This document shows, in pieces, positions 18,002-27,500 of a stretch of 64,000 nucleotides of DNA (position 1 is its first letter; each line of letters starts with the position of its first letter). A program made the position numbers and the translations under genes. The DNA comes from JAZRYE01 sp045600585 (GTDB taxonomy: Bacteria > Bacillota_I > Bacilli_A > RFN20 > CAG-826): the NCBI GenBank assembly GCA_045600585.1, contig JAZRYE010000011.1, forward strand, positions 1 through 64,000, read 5' to 3'. The notes beneath the pieces are model-generated. The model was not told the origin of the DNA. It worked only from the letters and a program-made list of their open reading frames with translations, and did no database searches.

Positions 18002-18065
18002 TGCAATTTTGATTACTTGTTATGCAATTTTAATTATGTTTTTATTTACGCGTGAGTGATAGAAT
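18002..18065 (+). promoter_or_regulatory. tandem AraC-type operator and promoter of the permease operon
   Basis: TGCAATTTTGATTA (18002-18015) and TGCAATTTTAATTA (18023-18036) are near-identical direct repeats 21 bp apart. The second repeat ends where a -35 would begin. A -10 candidate TAGAAT lies at 18060-18065, 23 bases after the repeat, the same distance as in the 12398 promoter. This geometry fits an AraC-type activator contacting polymerase. Confidence 0.75.
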
Positions 18066-18086
18066 AAGAGCAATTGAATTAGAATT

Positions 18087-19061
18087 ATGGAACAGGTCAT
18101 AGAATCCTTTATTATTCCAAAAAGTAAAAAGACAGCAAAAAAGCTTAAAAAAGCTGGTTTTCTTCTTTCTTTCATGGTTTATCCATTAATTCTTTTCGTT
18201 GTCTTTTATATTTATGTTAACTTCTCCAGTATCTTATTAGCTTTCCAAAGCATTAAGTTAAGTGGTGAAAGAACATTTGTTGGTTTTAAAAACTTTGCAA
18301 CGTTCTGGAATGGTATATTCTCTAAAGACAACAGCGCTCTTATTGCTATTTGCTTTAAGAACTCATTAAAGATGTACATTATTAGCTTAGTAATATGTAT
18401 GCCTTTATATATCTTCTTCTCCTATTTGTTATTTAAACAATGCCTAGGTCATAAAGCTATCCGTGCTGTTTCAATGCTTCCACAAATTATTTCTGGATTC
18501 GTCATTTGTATGTTATTCAAGAACTTTATTTCTGGTAGCGATGCACCTGCTATTACAATTTTTGAAAAGTTAGGCATCTTCCTTGATGATGATGGCTATG
18601 GATATAACTTGTTATTCACTGAAGCATTTGCTTTTGGAACAACTCTTTTCTATTCCATTTGGTTATCTTTTGGTACGAACTTAATTGTTTATCCAAATGC
18701 TATGAAAGAAATTTCTCCAGAAGTTATCGAATCATCTCGATTAGATGGTATCTCTAATATGTTCCAAGATTTATATCATATTGTTTTGCCATTAATCTTT
18801 CCAACACTTGAAACATTCTTAATTACAGGTTTAGCAGCAATATTCTCCAATGAAGGTCCGCTTATGGGATTCTATTTCACAGAAGCTCCTATCTATGTAC
18901 AAAACATGGGATATTTCTATTCTTGTATGATTATTAATAACTCAGTCGTTAGTTATCCAGTTGCTGCAGCTGGTGGTTTAATCATGACTGTATTCGTTGC
19001 ACCTGCAACATTATTATTAAGATGGGTATTAGAGAAATTTGGCCCAACAACAGAGGCATAA
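18087..19061 (+). CDS. sugar ABC transporter permease, UgpA/LplB-like
   Basis: This 324-residue membrane protein has about six helices, with a basic N-terminal tail before the first (FLLSFMVYPLILFVVFYIYV). The cytoplasmic EAA loop is clear: EISPEVIESSRLDGI followed by a PLI segment, which contacts the ATPase. Compared with the usual EAA-x3-DGA consensus it carries ESSRLDG. The start has only a weak ribosome binding site. The gene begins the operon with the second permease (two bases later) and the ATPase. The substrate-binding partner is probably the lipoprotein at 4571, 13 kb away but with the same operator. Confidence 0.92.
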   Translation: MEQVIESFIIPKSKKTAKKLKKAGFLLSFMVYPLILFVVFYIYVNFSSILLAFQSIKLSGERTFVGFKNFATFWNGIFSKDNSALIAICFKNSLKMYIISLVICMPLYIFFSYLLFKQCLGHKAIRAVSMLPQIISGFVICMLFKNFISGSDAPAITIFEKLGIFLDDDGYGYNLLFTEAFAFGTTLFYSIWLSFGTNLIVYPNAMKEISPEVIESSRLDGISNMFQDLYHIVLPLIFPTLETFLITGLAAIFSNEGPLMGFYFTEAPIYVQNMGYFYSCMIINNSVVSYPVAAAGGLIMTVFVAPATLLLRWVLEKFGPTTEA

Positions 19062-19062
19062 T

Positions 19063-20166
19063 ATGATAGAGAAAGAAGTAGTTAAGACATACGATGAAAG
19101 ATGTGAATTATCTTTCTCTAGATATAGCAATCTTCCAAAGAAGGATTTAGATAATGAATATATCCGTCTTTGCGATCTTTTAAATGAACTCAAAAACGAT
19201 AATTCAGTTGATACAGCTAACTATATTGTAAAAGTTGAAGACAACATTAGATTCGTTAAAAAGAAACTATCTTATATCAAGAGAAATAAAACAGGTTCTA
19301 CATTCGATAAAATCATTAGATGGGTTTTATGGTCTATTGTCGTTGTTTATTGCTTCTCTTTATTAATTCTTCCAATTTGGATGATTATGTCGGCATTTAA
19401 GACTCCTCTTGATTATGCGACTAACTCATTTGGATTTATTAAAGAATTTACATTCAATAACTTTGCAAACGTCTTTGAAAAGTTAAAGATTCAACCTGAT
19501 GGTAAAGATGTCGAATATGGTATCTTTGAAATGCTTTTATTCTCATTAATTTATTCATTTGGTGTATCTGCATTAAGCGTTATCTTCACAACGATGATGG
19601 CGTATTGCTTAGCTAAATACAAATTCCCAGGTAATAGATTTATCTATACATTAGGTATTATTGTTATGATTGTTCCTATTATTGGTAGTGGACCTGCAGC
19701 GATGTTATTAAAACGTCAATTAGGTATCTATGACAATATGTTCTTATTAATCTTAACTGCACCGGTTGGATGTTTCTGGGGACTTAACTTCTTACTTCTT
19801 TATGGTAACTTTAAACAATTACCATGGGACTATGCAGAAGCTGTCTTCGTCGATGGTGGTAGCCATTATAGTGCATTCTTCAAAATGTATTTACCAATGG
19901 CATTACCAACAATGATGGTTATCTTCATCTTACACTTCTTGTCATCATGGAATGATTATTCGTCATTCTTGGTATGGATGCCATCAACTCCAAACTTAGC
20001 GTATGGCTTATATTTATTCCAAGGCAAATCACGTGCCTTATATAAATCTGCTATGACAGAAATTATGGCTGGATTCACAATGGCTATTGTTCCAACCGTT
20101 GCATTATATCTTGCTAGCCAAAAATTAATTCTCTCTAAGTTCACTGTCGGTGGTCTTAAAGGATAA
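19063..20166 (+). CDS. sugar ABC transporter permease, UgpE/LplC-like
   Basis: The ATG at 19063 is preferred over an in-frame TTG at 19039, since GAGG lies just upstream. The 367-residue product has an unusual N-terminal cytoplasmic extension of about 85 charged residues. The six-helix permease core follows (first helix ILPIWMIMSAFKTP region). The EAA-type loop is YAEAVFVDGGSHYSAFFKMY, close to the EAA-x3-DGA consensus. It should pair with the permease at 18087 to form the channel. The short spacing to both neighbours shows one operon. The N-terminal extension is longer than in typical family members, and its role is unknown. Confidence 0.92.
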   Translation: MIEKEVVKTYDERCELSFSRYSNLPKKDLDNEYIRLCDLLNELKNDNSVDTANYIVKVEDNIRFVKKKLSYIKRNKTGSTFDKIIRWVLWSIVVVYCFSLLILPIWMIMSAFKTPLDYATNSFGFIKEFTFNNFANVFEKLKIQPDGKDVEYGIFEMLLFSLIYSFGVSALSVIFTTMMAYCLAKYKFPGNRFIYTLGIIVMIVPIIGSGPAAMLLKRQLGIYDNMFLLILTAPVGCFWGLNFLLLYGNFKQLPWDYAEAVFVDGGSHYSAFFKMYLPMALPTMMVIFILHFLSSWNDYSSFLVWMPSTPNLAYGLYLFQGKSRALYKSAMTEIMAGFTMAIVPTVALYLASQKLILSKFTVGGLKG

Positions 20167-20177
20167 GGAGGTTCAAT

Positions 20178-22088
20178 ATGTCAAATCTCGAACTATCACA
20201 TGTTTACAAAGTCTATCCTAATGGTGTTAAAGCTGTTAATGACTTCTCAATGAATATTCAAGATAAGGAATTCATTGTTTTCGTTGGTCCTTCTGGATGT
20301 GGTAAATCCACAACTTTAAGAATGATTGCTGGCTTAGAAGAAATTACTTCTGGTGAAATTAAGATTGATGACTTAATCGTTAATGATGCTGAACCAAAAG
20401 AAAGAGATATCGCAATGGTTTTCCAAAACTATGCATTATATCCTCATATGACTGTCTATAAGAATATGGCTTTCGGCTTAAAGCTCAGACATATGCCTAA
20501 AGCTGAAATTGATAGAAGAGTTAGAGAAGCCGCTGAAATATTAGGTATTACTGATTATCTTGATAGAAAGCCAAAAGCTATGTCAGGTGGTCAAAGACAA
20601 CGTGTTGCTTTAGGTAGAGCAATTGTTCGTGAGCCTAAAGTATTCCTTTTAGATGAACCATTATCAAACTTAGATGCTAAATTAAGAGCGACAATGAGAA
20701 GTGAAATCTCAAAGTTACATCATAAATTACAAACAACATTTATTTATGTTACTCATGACCAAGTTGAAGCTATGACTATGGGTACAAGAATTGTTGTTAT
20801 GAAAGATGGCTTTGTCCAACAAATCGACACTCCAAGAAACTTATATAGATTCCCGTGTAACAAGTTCGTTGCTGGATTTATTGGAACACCACAAATGAAC
20901 TTCTTTAAAGTTACATTATTAAAAACAGGTGAATCTGTTGAAATGAACTTTATTGATGCTCCTATTAAATTTAAAGTTCCAATGGATTTATTCTCACACG
21001 TTGACCCATCTTATTTAGACGGCGTTAAGAACGTCACTTTAGGTATTAGATGTGAACACATTTCTCCTGATCCTAAAAAATATCCATATAAAGCAAAAGT
21101 CAAAGTATCACACACTGAAGAACTTGGTGTTGATAGTCAAATCTACGCAGATTTCAATTTAGATAGAGATGATATTCTTTCTGAAAGCAGTAGTGAAACA
21201 AAAGTATTATTAAAAGCTCCTACTGGTATCAATGTCGAAATGGATCAAATCATTGAAGTTTCATTTGGTTTAGAACATATGCAATTGTTCGATTCTGAAA
21301 GTGAAGAAAGCATCAATCCACGTTTACCTAAGTTTGTTAACGTAATTGCTAAATCTGATAAGAAAGCTATCAAAGCATTTGGTGTTTCATTCCCTCTTCC
21401 TCCTGCAATTAATTTAGAGAAGGGTGAATACGCTATGCAAATCCCTACAGAAGCTATTACATTAGGAAGTCAAGTCACAGGTATTGTTAATAGAATTGAT
21501 CAAACAACTGATAAGAATATCTATACATTAAAGATTGGTAAGAACTATTTATTCGTTACTGATAACTTAGATTCTAAAGTAAAAGTTGACGATGAAGTAT
21601 CTGTTGATATCGACTTAAAGAAATGTTCATTTAAAAACGAAACTGTTGAAGTTTCTGCATTAAACGAAGATAACGTCTTAGTCGGTGAAGTTATCAAGAA
21701 CTTTATAATTGCTAACCACATCAATGAAAAAGGTAAACAATTCTCAAGAAAAGAAGCATATTGCTCAATTAAAATGGGTGACGCTGAACTTCTTACTTCT
21801 CGTAGCTTAGGATTCAAATTAATCAACCTTAAGGATAATAAGATCTTTAAAGACACAGTAGAATTCCATTTCTCACCATATTCAGTAGTTATGAGCGAAA
21901 GTGGCATTAAGTGTACATTACGTGAAATCCATGACTATGGTAAAGAATTGTTTGCTGTTGTTGCAGTAGGCGAAAAAGATATCATCGTTAAGATTAATAA
22001 TGCTGAAGAAGCAAATTTACCATGCATTAACATTAATTTAGATGAAACACATGCTTACGATATTAAATCTGGCATTCGTCTTATCTAA
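20178..22088 (+). CDS. CUT1 sugar ABC transporter ATPase with long C-terminal extension
   Basis: This 636-residue protein begins as a classic MalK/UgpC/MsmK ATPase: Walker A GPSGCGKST at residues 37-45, signature MSGGQRQR from 135, Walker B LLDEPLSNLDAKLR near 157-170, H-loop VTHDQVEAMTMG. A regulatory beta domain extends to about residue 375 (ending in EVSFGLEHMQLF). Typical family members stop near there, at about 360-380 residues. Here about 260 further residues follow, with repeated beta-strand blocks that look like additional TOBE/OB-type folds (for example YTLKIGKNYLFV and the final LREIHDYGKELFAVVAVG). A strong AAGGAGG overlaps the preceding stop. The extension may bind a regulator or sugar; this is inference. 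Confidence 0.93.
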   Translation: MSNLELSHVYKVYPNGVKAVNDFSMNIQDKEFIVFVGPSGCGKSTTLRMIAGLEEITSGEIKIDDLIVNDAEPKERDIAMVFQNYALYPHMTVYKNMAFGLKLRHMPKAEIDRRVREAAEILGITDYLDRKPKAMSGGQRQRVALGRAIVREPKVFLLDEPLSNLDAKLRATMRSEISKLHHKLQTTFIYVTHDQVEAMTMGTRIVVMKDGFVQQIDTPRNLYRFPCNKFVAGFIGTPQMNFFKVTLLKTGESVEMNFIDAPIKFKVPMDLFSHVDPSYLDGVKNVTLGIRCEHISPDPKKYPYKAKVKVSHTEELGVDSQIYADFNLDRDDILSESSSETKVLLKAPTGINVEMDQIIEVSFGLEHMQLFDSESEESINPRLPKFVNVIAKSDKKAIKAFGVSFPLPPAINLEKGEYAMQIPTEAITLGSQVTGIVNRIDQTTDKNIYTLKIGKNYLFVTDNLDSKVKVDDEVSVDIDLKKCSFKNETVEVSALNEDNVLVGEVIKNFIIANHINEKGKQFSRKEAYCSIKMGDAELLTSRSLGFKLINLKDNKIFKDTVEFHFSPYSVVMSESGIKCTLREIHDYGKELFAVVAVGEKDIIVKINNAEEANLPCININLDETHAYDIKSGIRLI

Positions 22089-22111
22089 TAAAAAATAAAC
22101 AATTAAAAATT

Positions 22112-22137
22112 AGATACCCGCGCGGGTATCTTTTTTT
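22112..22137 (+). terminator. terminator of the permease-ATPase operon
   Basis: The self-complementary sequence GATACCCG-CG-CGGGTATC (22113-22130) is followed by seven T residues. Confidence 0.85.
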
Positions 22138-22171
22138 ACACTAAGTGTAATACAAAATATATAACTAATAA

Positions 22172-22198
22172 TTAGCACTCTACTTGACAGACTGCTAA
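22172..22198 (+). promoter_or_regulatory. CIRCE operator 1 (HrcA site)
   Basis: TTAGCACTC (22172-22180), nine bases, then GACTGCTAA (22190-22198). The CIRCE consensus is TTAGCACTC-N9-GAGTGCTAA, so the right arm differs at one base. The -35 TTGACA (22184-22189) lies in its spacer. Confidence 0.92.
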
Positions 22199-22211
22199 AA
22201 TTGATTACAAT
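22184..22211 (+). promoter_or_regulatory. sigma-A-type promoter of clpB
   Basis: A consensus -35 TTGACA (22184-22189) and -10 TACAAT (22206-22211) are separated by 16 bases. The promoter lies across and between the two CIRCE operators, so HrcA binding would block polymerase. Confidence 0.75.
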
Positions 22212-22215
22212 ATAA

Positions 22216-22242
22216 TTAGCACTCTCGAGATGAGACTGCTAA
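22216..22242 (+). promoter_or_regulatory. CIRCE operator 2 (HrcA site)
   Basis: TTAGCACTC (22216-22224), nine bases, then GACTGCTAA (22234-22242), with the same one-base change in the right arm as the first copy. It covers the transcription start region and ends just before the AAGGAGG ribosome binding site. Confidence 0.92.
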
Positions 22243-22260
22243 AAAAGGAGGACAAAATAT

Positions 22261-24375
22261 ATGAATCAAAATCAAGAAATGAATTATGAAAACGATGAAA
22301 ACGTCCTTCAAAAATTTGGACGTAATATTAATGATGATGTCAAGAAAGGCAAGATTGATCCAGTTATTGGACGTGATGAGGAAATTAGAAAGATTATTCA
22401 AATCCTTGCTCGTAAGACAAAAAACAATGTCATTCTTCTTGGTGAACCAGGTGTTGGTAAAACCGCAATACTTGAAGGATTAGCAGAACGTATTGTTAAA
22501 AACGATGTCCCTAATACTTTAAAAGATAAAACGATCTATGAACTTGATATGGGAGCACTTATTGCTGGTGCAAAATATCGTGGTGAGTTTGAAGAAAGAT
22601 TAAAAGCTGTATTAAATAAGATTAAAGAATCTGAAGGTAAAATCATTCTTTTTATCGATGAAATTCATCTTATCGTTGGTGCGGGTAAAACTGATGGAGC
22701 AATGGATGCAAGTAATATGCTTAAACCAATGCTTGCTCGTGGTGAAATCGATTGTATTGGTGCAACTACATTAAATGAATACCGTCAATACATTGAAAAA
22801 GATAGAGCCTTAGAAAGAAGATTCCAACCTGTCTTAGTTAATGAACCAACTGTAGAAGATACTATATCTATTTTAAGAGGACTAAAAACAAGATTTGAAA
22901 GTTTCCACGGCGTAAAGATTACTGATGGAGCGTTAATAAGCGCTGCTACATTATCAAATAGATATTTAACAAGTAGATTTTTACCAGATAAGGCTATTGA
23001 TTTAGTTGATGAAGCATGTGCATCAATTAAAGTTGAAATTGAATCAATGCCAACTGAATTAGATGAATTATCAAGAAAGATTAGACAACTTGAAATTGAA
23101 AAATCTGTTATTGCTAAAGAAAAAGATGAATCTTCTTTAAAACGACTTGAAGCTTTAGAAAAAGAATTAAGTTCATTAAAAGAAGAAGAAACAAGATTAA
23201 CAGAACAATGGAAAGTTGAAAAAGAATCTATTTCTAAATCTAAAGAACTTAAAAAGAAACTTGAAACAGCTAAGTTTAATCTCGATGTCGCTTTCTCTAA
23301 AGGCGAATACGAAAAAGCTGGAGAGCTTCAATATAAAGAAATTCCATTATTAGAAAAACAATTAAAAGATTTAGATATATCTGAAAGCGGCGAAAAGCTT
23401 GTTTCTGAAGTAGTGGATGAAGAACAAATTGCTAAAATCATCTCCCGTCAAACACATATCCCTTTAAGTAGAATTGAAAAAGGCGATAGAGAAAAGGTTC
23501 TCGATCTCAAATCAATTCTTTCTAAAAGAGTAATGGGACAAGATGAAGCATTATCATTAGTAAGTAATGCAATTCTTAGACAAAGAGCAGGTATTAAAGA
23601 CGCTAATAGACCTATTGGTAGTTTCTTATTCTTAGGACCTACAGGTGTTGGTAAAACTGAAGTAGCTAAGACTCTTGCTGAGGCATTATTCGATAGTGAA
23701 TCTCATATTATTAGAATTGATATGTCTGAGTATATGGAGAAATATTCGACTTCTCGTCTTATTGGTGCCCCTCCAGGATATGTTGGCTATGAAGAAGGCG
23801 GCCAATTAACAGAAAAAGTTAGAAGAAATCCTTATTCAATTGTCTTATTTGATGAAATTGAAAAAGCTCATCCAGAAGTATTCAACCTATTATTACAAAT
23901 GCTTGATGATGGTAGATTAACAGATTCTCAAGGTCGTGTCGTCGACTTTAAAAACACAATCATAATTATGACAAGTAATATTGGTAGTGAATTCCTTCTT
24001 AAAGGTGAGAAAGATCAAGTAGAAACATTATTACATCAAACATTTAAACCTGAGTTCTTAAACCGTATTGATGAGATAGTTTACTTCAATCCATTAGATA
24101 AAGAATCACAAGGTAAAATTGTTGATAAAATGCTCAATCTATTATCTTCTCGACTCCAAGAAAACTATTATAATTTCTCATTTAGTAAAGAACTTAAAGA
24201 CTGGATTCTTGATAGTGCATTCTCTCCTATTTATGGAGCTAGACCAATAAAAAGATTTATCCAAAATGAAGTAGAAACTAAGGTTGCTACAGAAGTAATC
24301 GCGGGTAAAATTGATACAAAATCTAAGTATTTAGTTGATTACAAAAATGGTGAAGTTGTAATCGAAAAGATATAA
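22261..24375 (+). CDS. clpB: ClpB-type chaperone lacking the N-terminal domain
   Basis: This 704-residue AAA+ disaggregase frees proteins from aggregates together with DnaK. It has a first ATPase domain (Walker A GEPGVGKT from residue 61), a long coiled-coil middle domain (about 265-390, rich in K/E/L), a second ATPase domain (Walker A GPTGVGKT from about 459, with GAPPGYVGYEEGGQLTE) and a C-terminal small domain. The length of the middle domain points to ClpB rather than ClpC or ClpE, and no ClpP-binding loop is apparent. The double Clp N-repeat (about 145 residues) is absent, as in mycoplasma ClpB; no remnant of it lies in the 170 bases upstream. Two CIRCE operators show heat-shock control by HrcA. 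The gene is monocistronic, with a terminator at 24382. Confidence 0.93.
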   Translation: MNQNQEMNYENDENVLQKFGRNINDDVKKGKIDPVIGRDEEIRKIIQILARKTKNNVILLGEPGVGKTAILEGLAERIVKNDVPNTLKDKTIYELDMGALIAGAKYRGEFEERLKAVLNKIKESEGKIILFIDEIHLIVGAGKTDGAMDASNMLKPMLARGEIDCIGATTLNEYRQYIEKDRALERRFQPVLVNEPTVEDTISILRGLKTRFESFHGVKITDGALISAATLSNRYLTSRFLPDKAIDLVDEACASIKVEIESMPTELDELSRKIRQLEIEKSVIAKEKDESSLKRLEALEKELSSLKEEETRLTEQWKVEKESISKSKELKKKLETAKFNLDVAFSKGEYEKAGELQYKEIPLLEKQLKDLDISESGEKLVSEVVDEEQIAKIISRQTHIPLSRIEKGDREKVLDLKSILSKRVMGQDEALSLVSNAILRQRAGIKDANRPIGSFLFLGPTGVGKTEVAKTLAEALFDSESHIIRIDMSEYMEKYSTSRLIGAPPGYVGYEEGGQLTEKVRRNPYSIVLFDEIEKAHPEVFNLLLQMLDDGRLTDSQGRVVDFKNTIIIMTSNIGSEFLLKGEKDQVETLLHQTFKPEFLNRIDEIVYFNPLDKESQGKIVDKMLNLLSSRLQENYYNFSFSKELKDWILDSAFSPIYGARPIKRFIQNEVETKVATEVIAGKIDTKSKYLVDYKNGEVVIEKI

Positions 24376-24381
24376 AAATAG

Positions 24382-24414
24382 AACCTTAACTTGAAAAATA
24401 GTTAGGGTTTTTAT
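24382..24414 (+). terminator. terminator of clpB
   Basis: AACCTTAAC (24382-24390) pairs with GTTAGGGTT (24401-24409, one G-T pair) and is followed by a T run. Confidence 0.8.
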
Positions 24415-24463
24415 TTAAAAAATAAAATATGAAAAAGTTAAAAAAACACTAAAAAATTTTTTC

Positions 24464-24492
24464 TTGTATGTGTATGTGTACAAGTGTAAAAT
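24464..24492 (+). promoter_or_regulatory. promoter of the 1,383-residue surface protein gene
   Basis: TTGTAT (24464-24469) and TAAAAT (24487-24492) are 17 bases apart. A leader of about 55 bases follows, with a short stem GCGAG / CTCGC ahead of the AAAGGAG ribosome binding site. Confidence 0.5.
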
Positions 24493-24555
24493 CTTACGCA
24501 TATTATTATTTTTGCGAGAGTAATACATACCTCGCGTTCGAAAGGAGTTTGTAAT

Positions 24556-27500
24556 ATGCAAACAAAAACTAAACGTCTTGCCACTGTTGCAGTAGCGTTT
24601 TCAAGTTTAGCTCTTGCTCTTGGCGTTATTACATTCGGCGGAAAAGATATCCTCTTCAATAAAACAAATGCTGAAGATGCTGGTCTTATCATTTCCGGAA
24701 GTAATGGTGCCGCTGCAGCTGCCACTCTTAAAACAAGTACTGTCAGTGCAACAACTGCTTTAGGTAACGCAATTAAATTCGATTACAAAAACATGGTAGT
24801 CGTATCAGGCAAAGTCGGTACCGTTAAAGCAAAAGGTTTCTACGGTAACCGTGAACCAATTTATCAAATGACAAAGATTGTCGTTGAAAGTAATGCAGTA
24901 CCAGGAGACGCTGTTCTCAAATATGGTAAAACATCTGCATGTATTGATGGTCAAGTTGACTTAGCAACAGGAGAAGTTGCTGGAATCGATGCTAACTACT
25001 TCAAAGTCGTAGCTAAGAAAGATATCACAATTGATAACATTAAAGCTACTTATGGATGTGATAACACAGAATCTGGTTTTGAAGCTTGGTATGGCGAAAC
25101 TGATAATAGAAAGAACTATGAATTCGCTAAAAATTCTGATGATAGTTATATGTTTAGAGCAAAATCAGCTAGTTCTTCCCACTATGTTGATAAATTAGTT
25201 GTCCCTGACTATTATAACGGCGCAAATGGTCATTTGCCTGTTTCAAAGATTATGAACACAGGTAGCTATGGTTTATTTGAAAAAGGATATGAAGTTAAGG
25301 ATGTCTATTTCCCAGAAACCATTAATGAATTTGGTTCATACATTTGGAGTGGTACTCACGATAAAGTAACAAGCATCACTTATCCTCGTGACCTTGTTAA
25401 AACTTCTACAAGTGGTAACATCGTCCCAGTTAGCGCTTCTTTGAAAGAAATTCACTATAACTGTAAAAACTTATCTTATACAAATACATCAAGCTATGCT
25501 TATGCAATTAATAAAGATAAACAACCTAAACTTGAAACTGTTTATGTTTCATACGATGTAGAAGCTCTTTCAAATAACTTCATGCAAAATCCTTCTACAG
25601 ACCTTGAAATTCAATATGAAGGTACAACTGCTGAATGGAATGCATTAGTTGCTAATGCTGCTAATTGGAACCTCAATAATGTCATTTGTTCTGATACTGC
25701 TGTTTCAAAAGCAACATTCCATTACGCTAATTCTTCATTAAATGGCGATGCTTCTGGATCATACGAAATCGTTAAAATCAGTGGTAAAGAAGTTGATAAT
25801 CCTGGCGCTCCAATTTGGACTGGCGAAGGTACAAAAGTATTTGATGGCTGGTACACACATCCTGTTGATGGTACTAAGGTTTCATTCCCATATACATTAA
25901 ATGATGATGTTGAATTATACGCACACTTTGTTGATATGCCTACTGGTTATTCATTCGATGATCCAACAGCTGTCGCAATTGGTGGCACATATGCAATCGA
26001 AACACGTGCAGATATTGGAGATAAATATTACTTCTCGTATACAGCAACTGAAGAAAAAGTCGTTATCTTTAAGACAGGTAAAGTTACATCTTCACAATCT
26101 AAGAATGACAAGATCCGCGTTTTCAACGCTGATGGCGAAAGATTAGATGATGATGCTTATAGCAATACTGCATCAAATAACGTTAAAGATATCTCTCTAG
26201 TTTGTTATGATGATCCAACAGTTGTTAAAGTTCACTTTGCTGCAGGCGAAACTAAAGTCTTTGCTTGGTCAAGTTATGGTTTCTCAGCTGGATACTATGG
26301 TTCAACAACATTAACAGTTAGCGATGCTGCTGATACACATGAAGACTATAGATATGCCGAACCATATACAGTTGGTTCTGTTGCAACACTTACAAATATT
26401 GCTCAAGATGGCAAGTACTGGCAATCATTTACAATTCCTACTGATGGCACATATACATTTAACTTCAACGTTCCTGGTGAAGAAACAACATTCAAGAACT
26501 GTTCTTCTGAATTAGGTTATATCGAAGAAGGTGTTTGGAAATCACTTGCTTCTGGAACTAACTCAAAAGGTTCTAAATTCGTTGAATTAAAAGCGGGCGT
26601 TACATACTATATCGCATCTAGCTCATATGTTACCGAAGGTACATATCACTATAGTGTTACCGAAGGTACACCTAATGGTTATGCAGCAAGCAATGCATTT
26701 GTAATTACTGTTGGCGGTGACGCAGTAACTAATACACAAAATACAGCATTCAACTGGAACTACTACAAGTTCGAAGTCGAAGCTGAAGGTTATTATGCAT
26801 TAGAATGTTCTGCAAGCGTATATTCACAAGATTACAGCTTCAATAGCACATCATCTTCTCAATATGCAATTCTCTCTGCTAATGCAGATATGTCTAACCC
26901 AATATCAGGCTATAGAACTTTCGACAATACTGGTAGTTCTAATAATAAGGTTATTTATTATCGTTTAACCGCAGGCACATATTATATGAAGGCTTCTGTC
27001 TACTCCACAGCTAATACATTCAAAGTTTATGCAGTCTCTGATGCAAATATGGAAGGCTTAACAACTGCAACAGCTAAAGCAATCGAATTAACAAGTGGCG
27101 AAGATATCAATGTTTCAGGTGGTGAAAATGGTAAATTATTTAAATTTACAGTTGCATCTAATAATTGGCATGTCTTTACAGCGGCCTCTTCTGCAACAGT
27201 TAAGATTGGTACTGAATTAAAATCTTCTTACGTTATATCATTCTCTTCTTCTATTAGCATGACTAATGGTGAATTACATAAGAAATTAACTAATGGCGAT
27301 ACATACTATATGTATGTTAAAGGCACATCAACAGTCCACTTCGAATTAGCAGAAACTATTCAAGATGGTGAAACAAAAGACACTGCTTGGATTTATACAT
27401 TAGGCACTGAAGAAAAGACAGTTAGCAATGGTGGTAGAATTAAATCTTCTACAACATACTTCAACTTCACTGTTGAAGAAACTGGTGAATACCTCGTTAA

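Noticed and set aside
22193..22207. TGCTAAAATTGATTA in the clpB promoter, similar to the AraC-type element
   Set aside because: It is 15 bases rather than 14, has no partner copy 21 bp away, and its left part is the CIRCE half-site.
24464..24480. Short TGTATG/TGTG repeats
   Set aside because: Too short and imperfect to be a meaningful tandem repeat; they lie within the promoter spacer.
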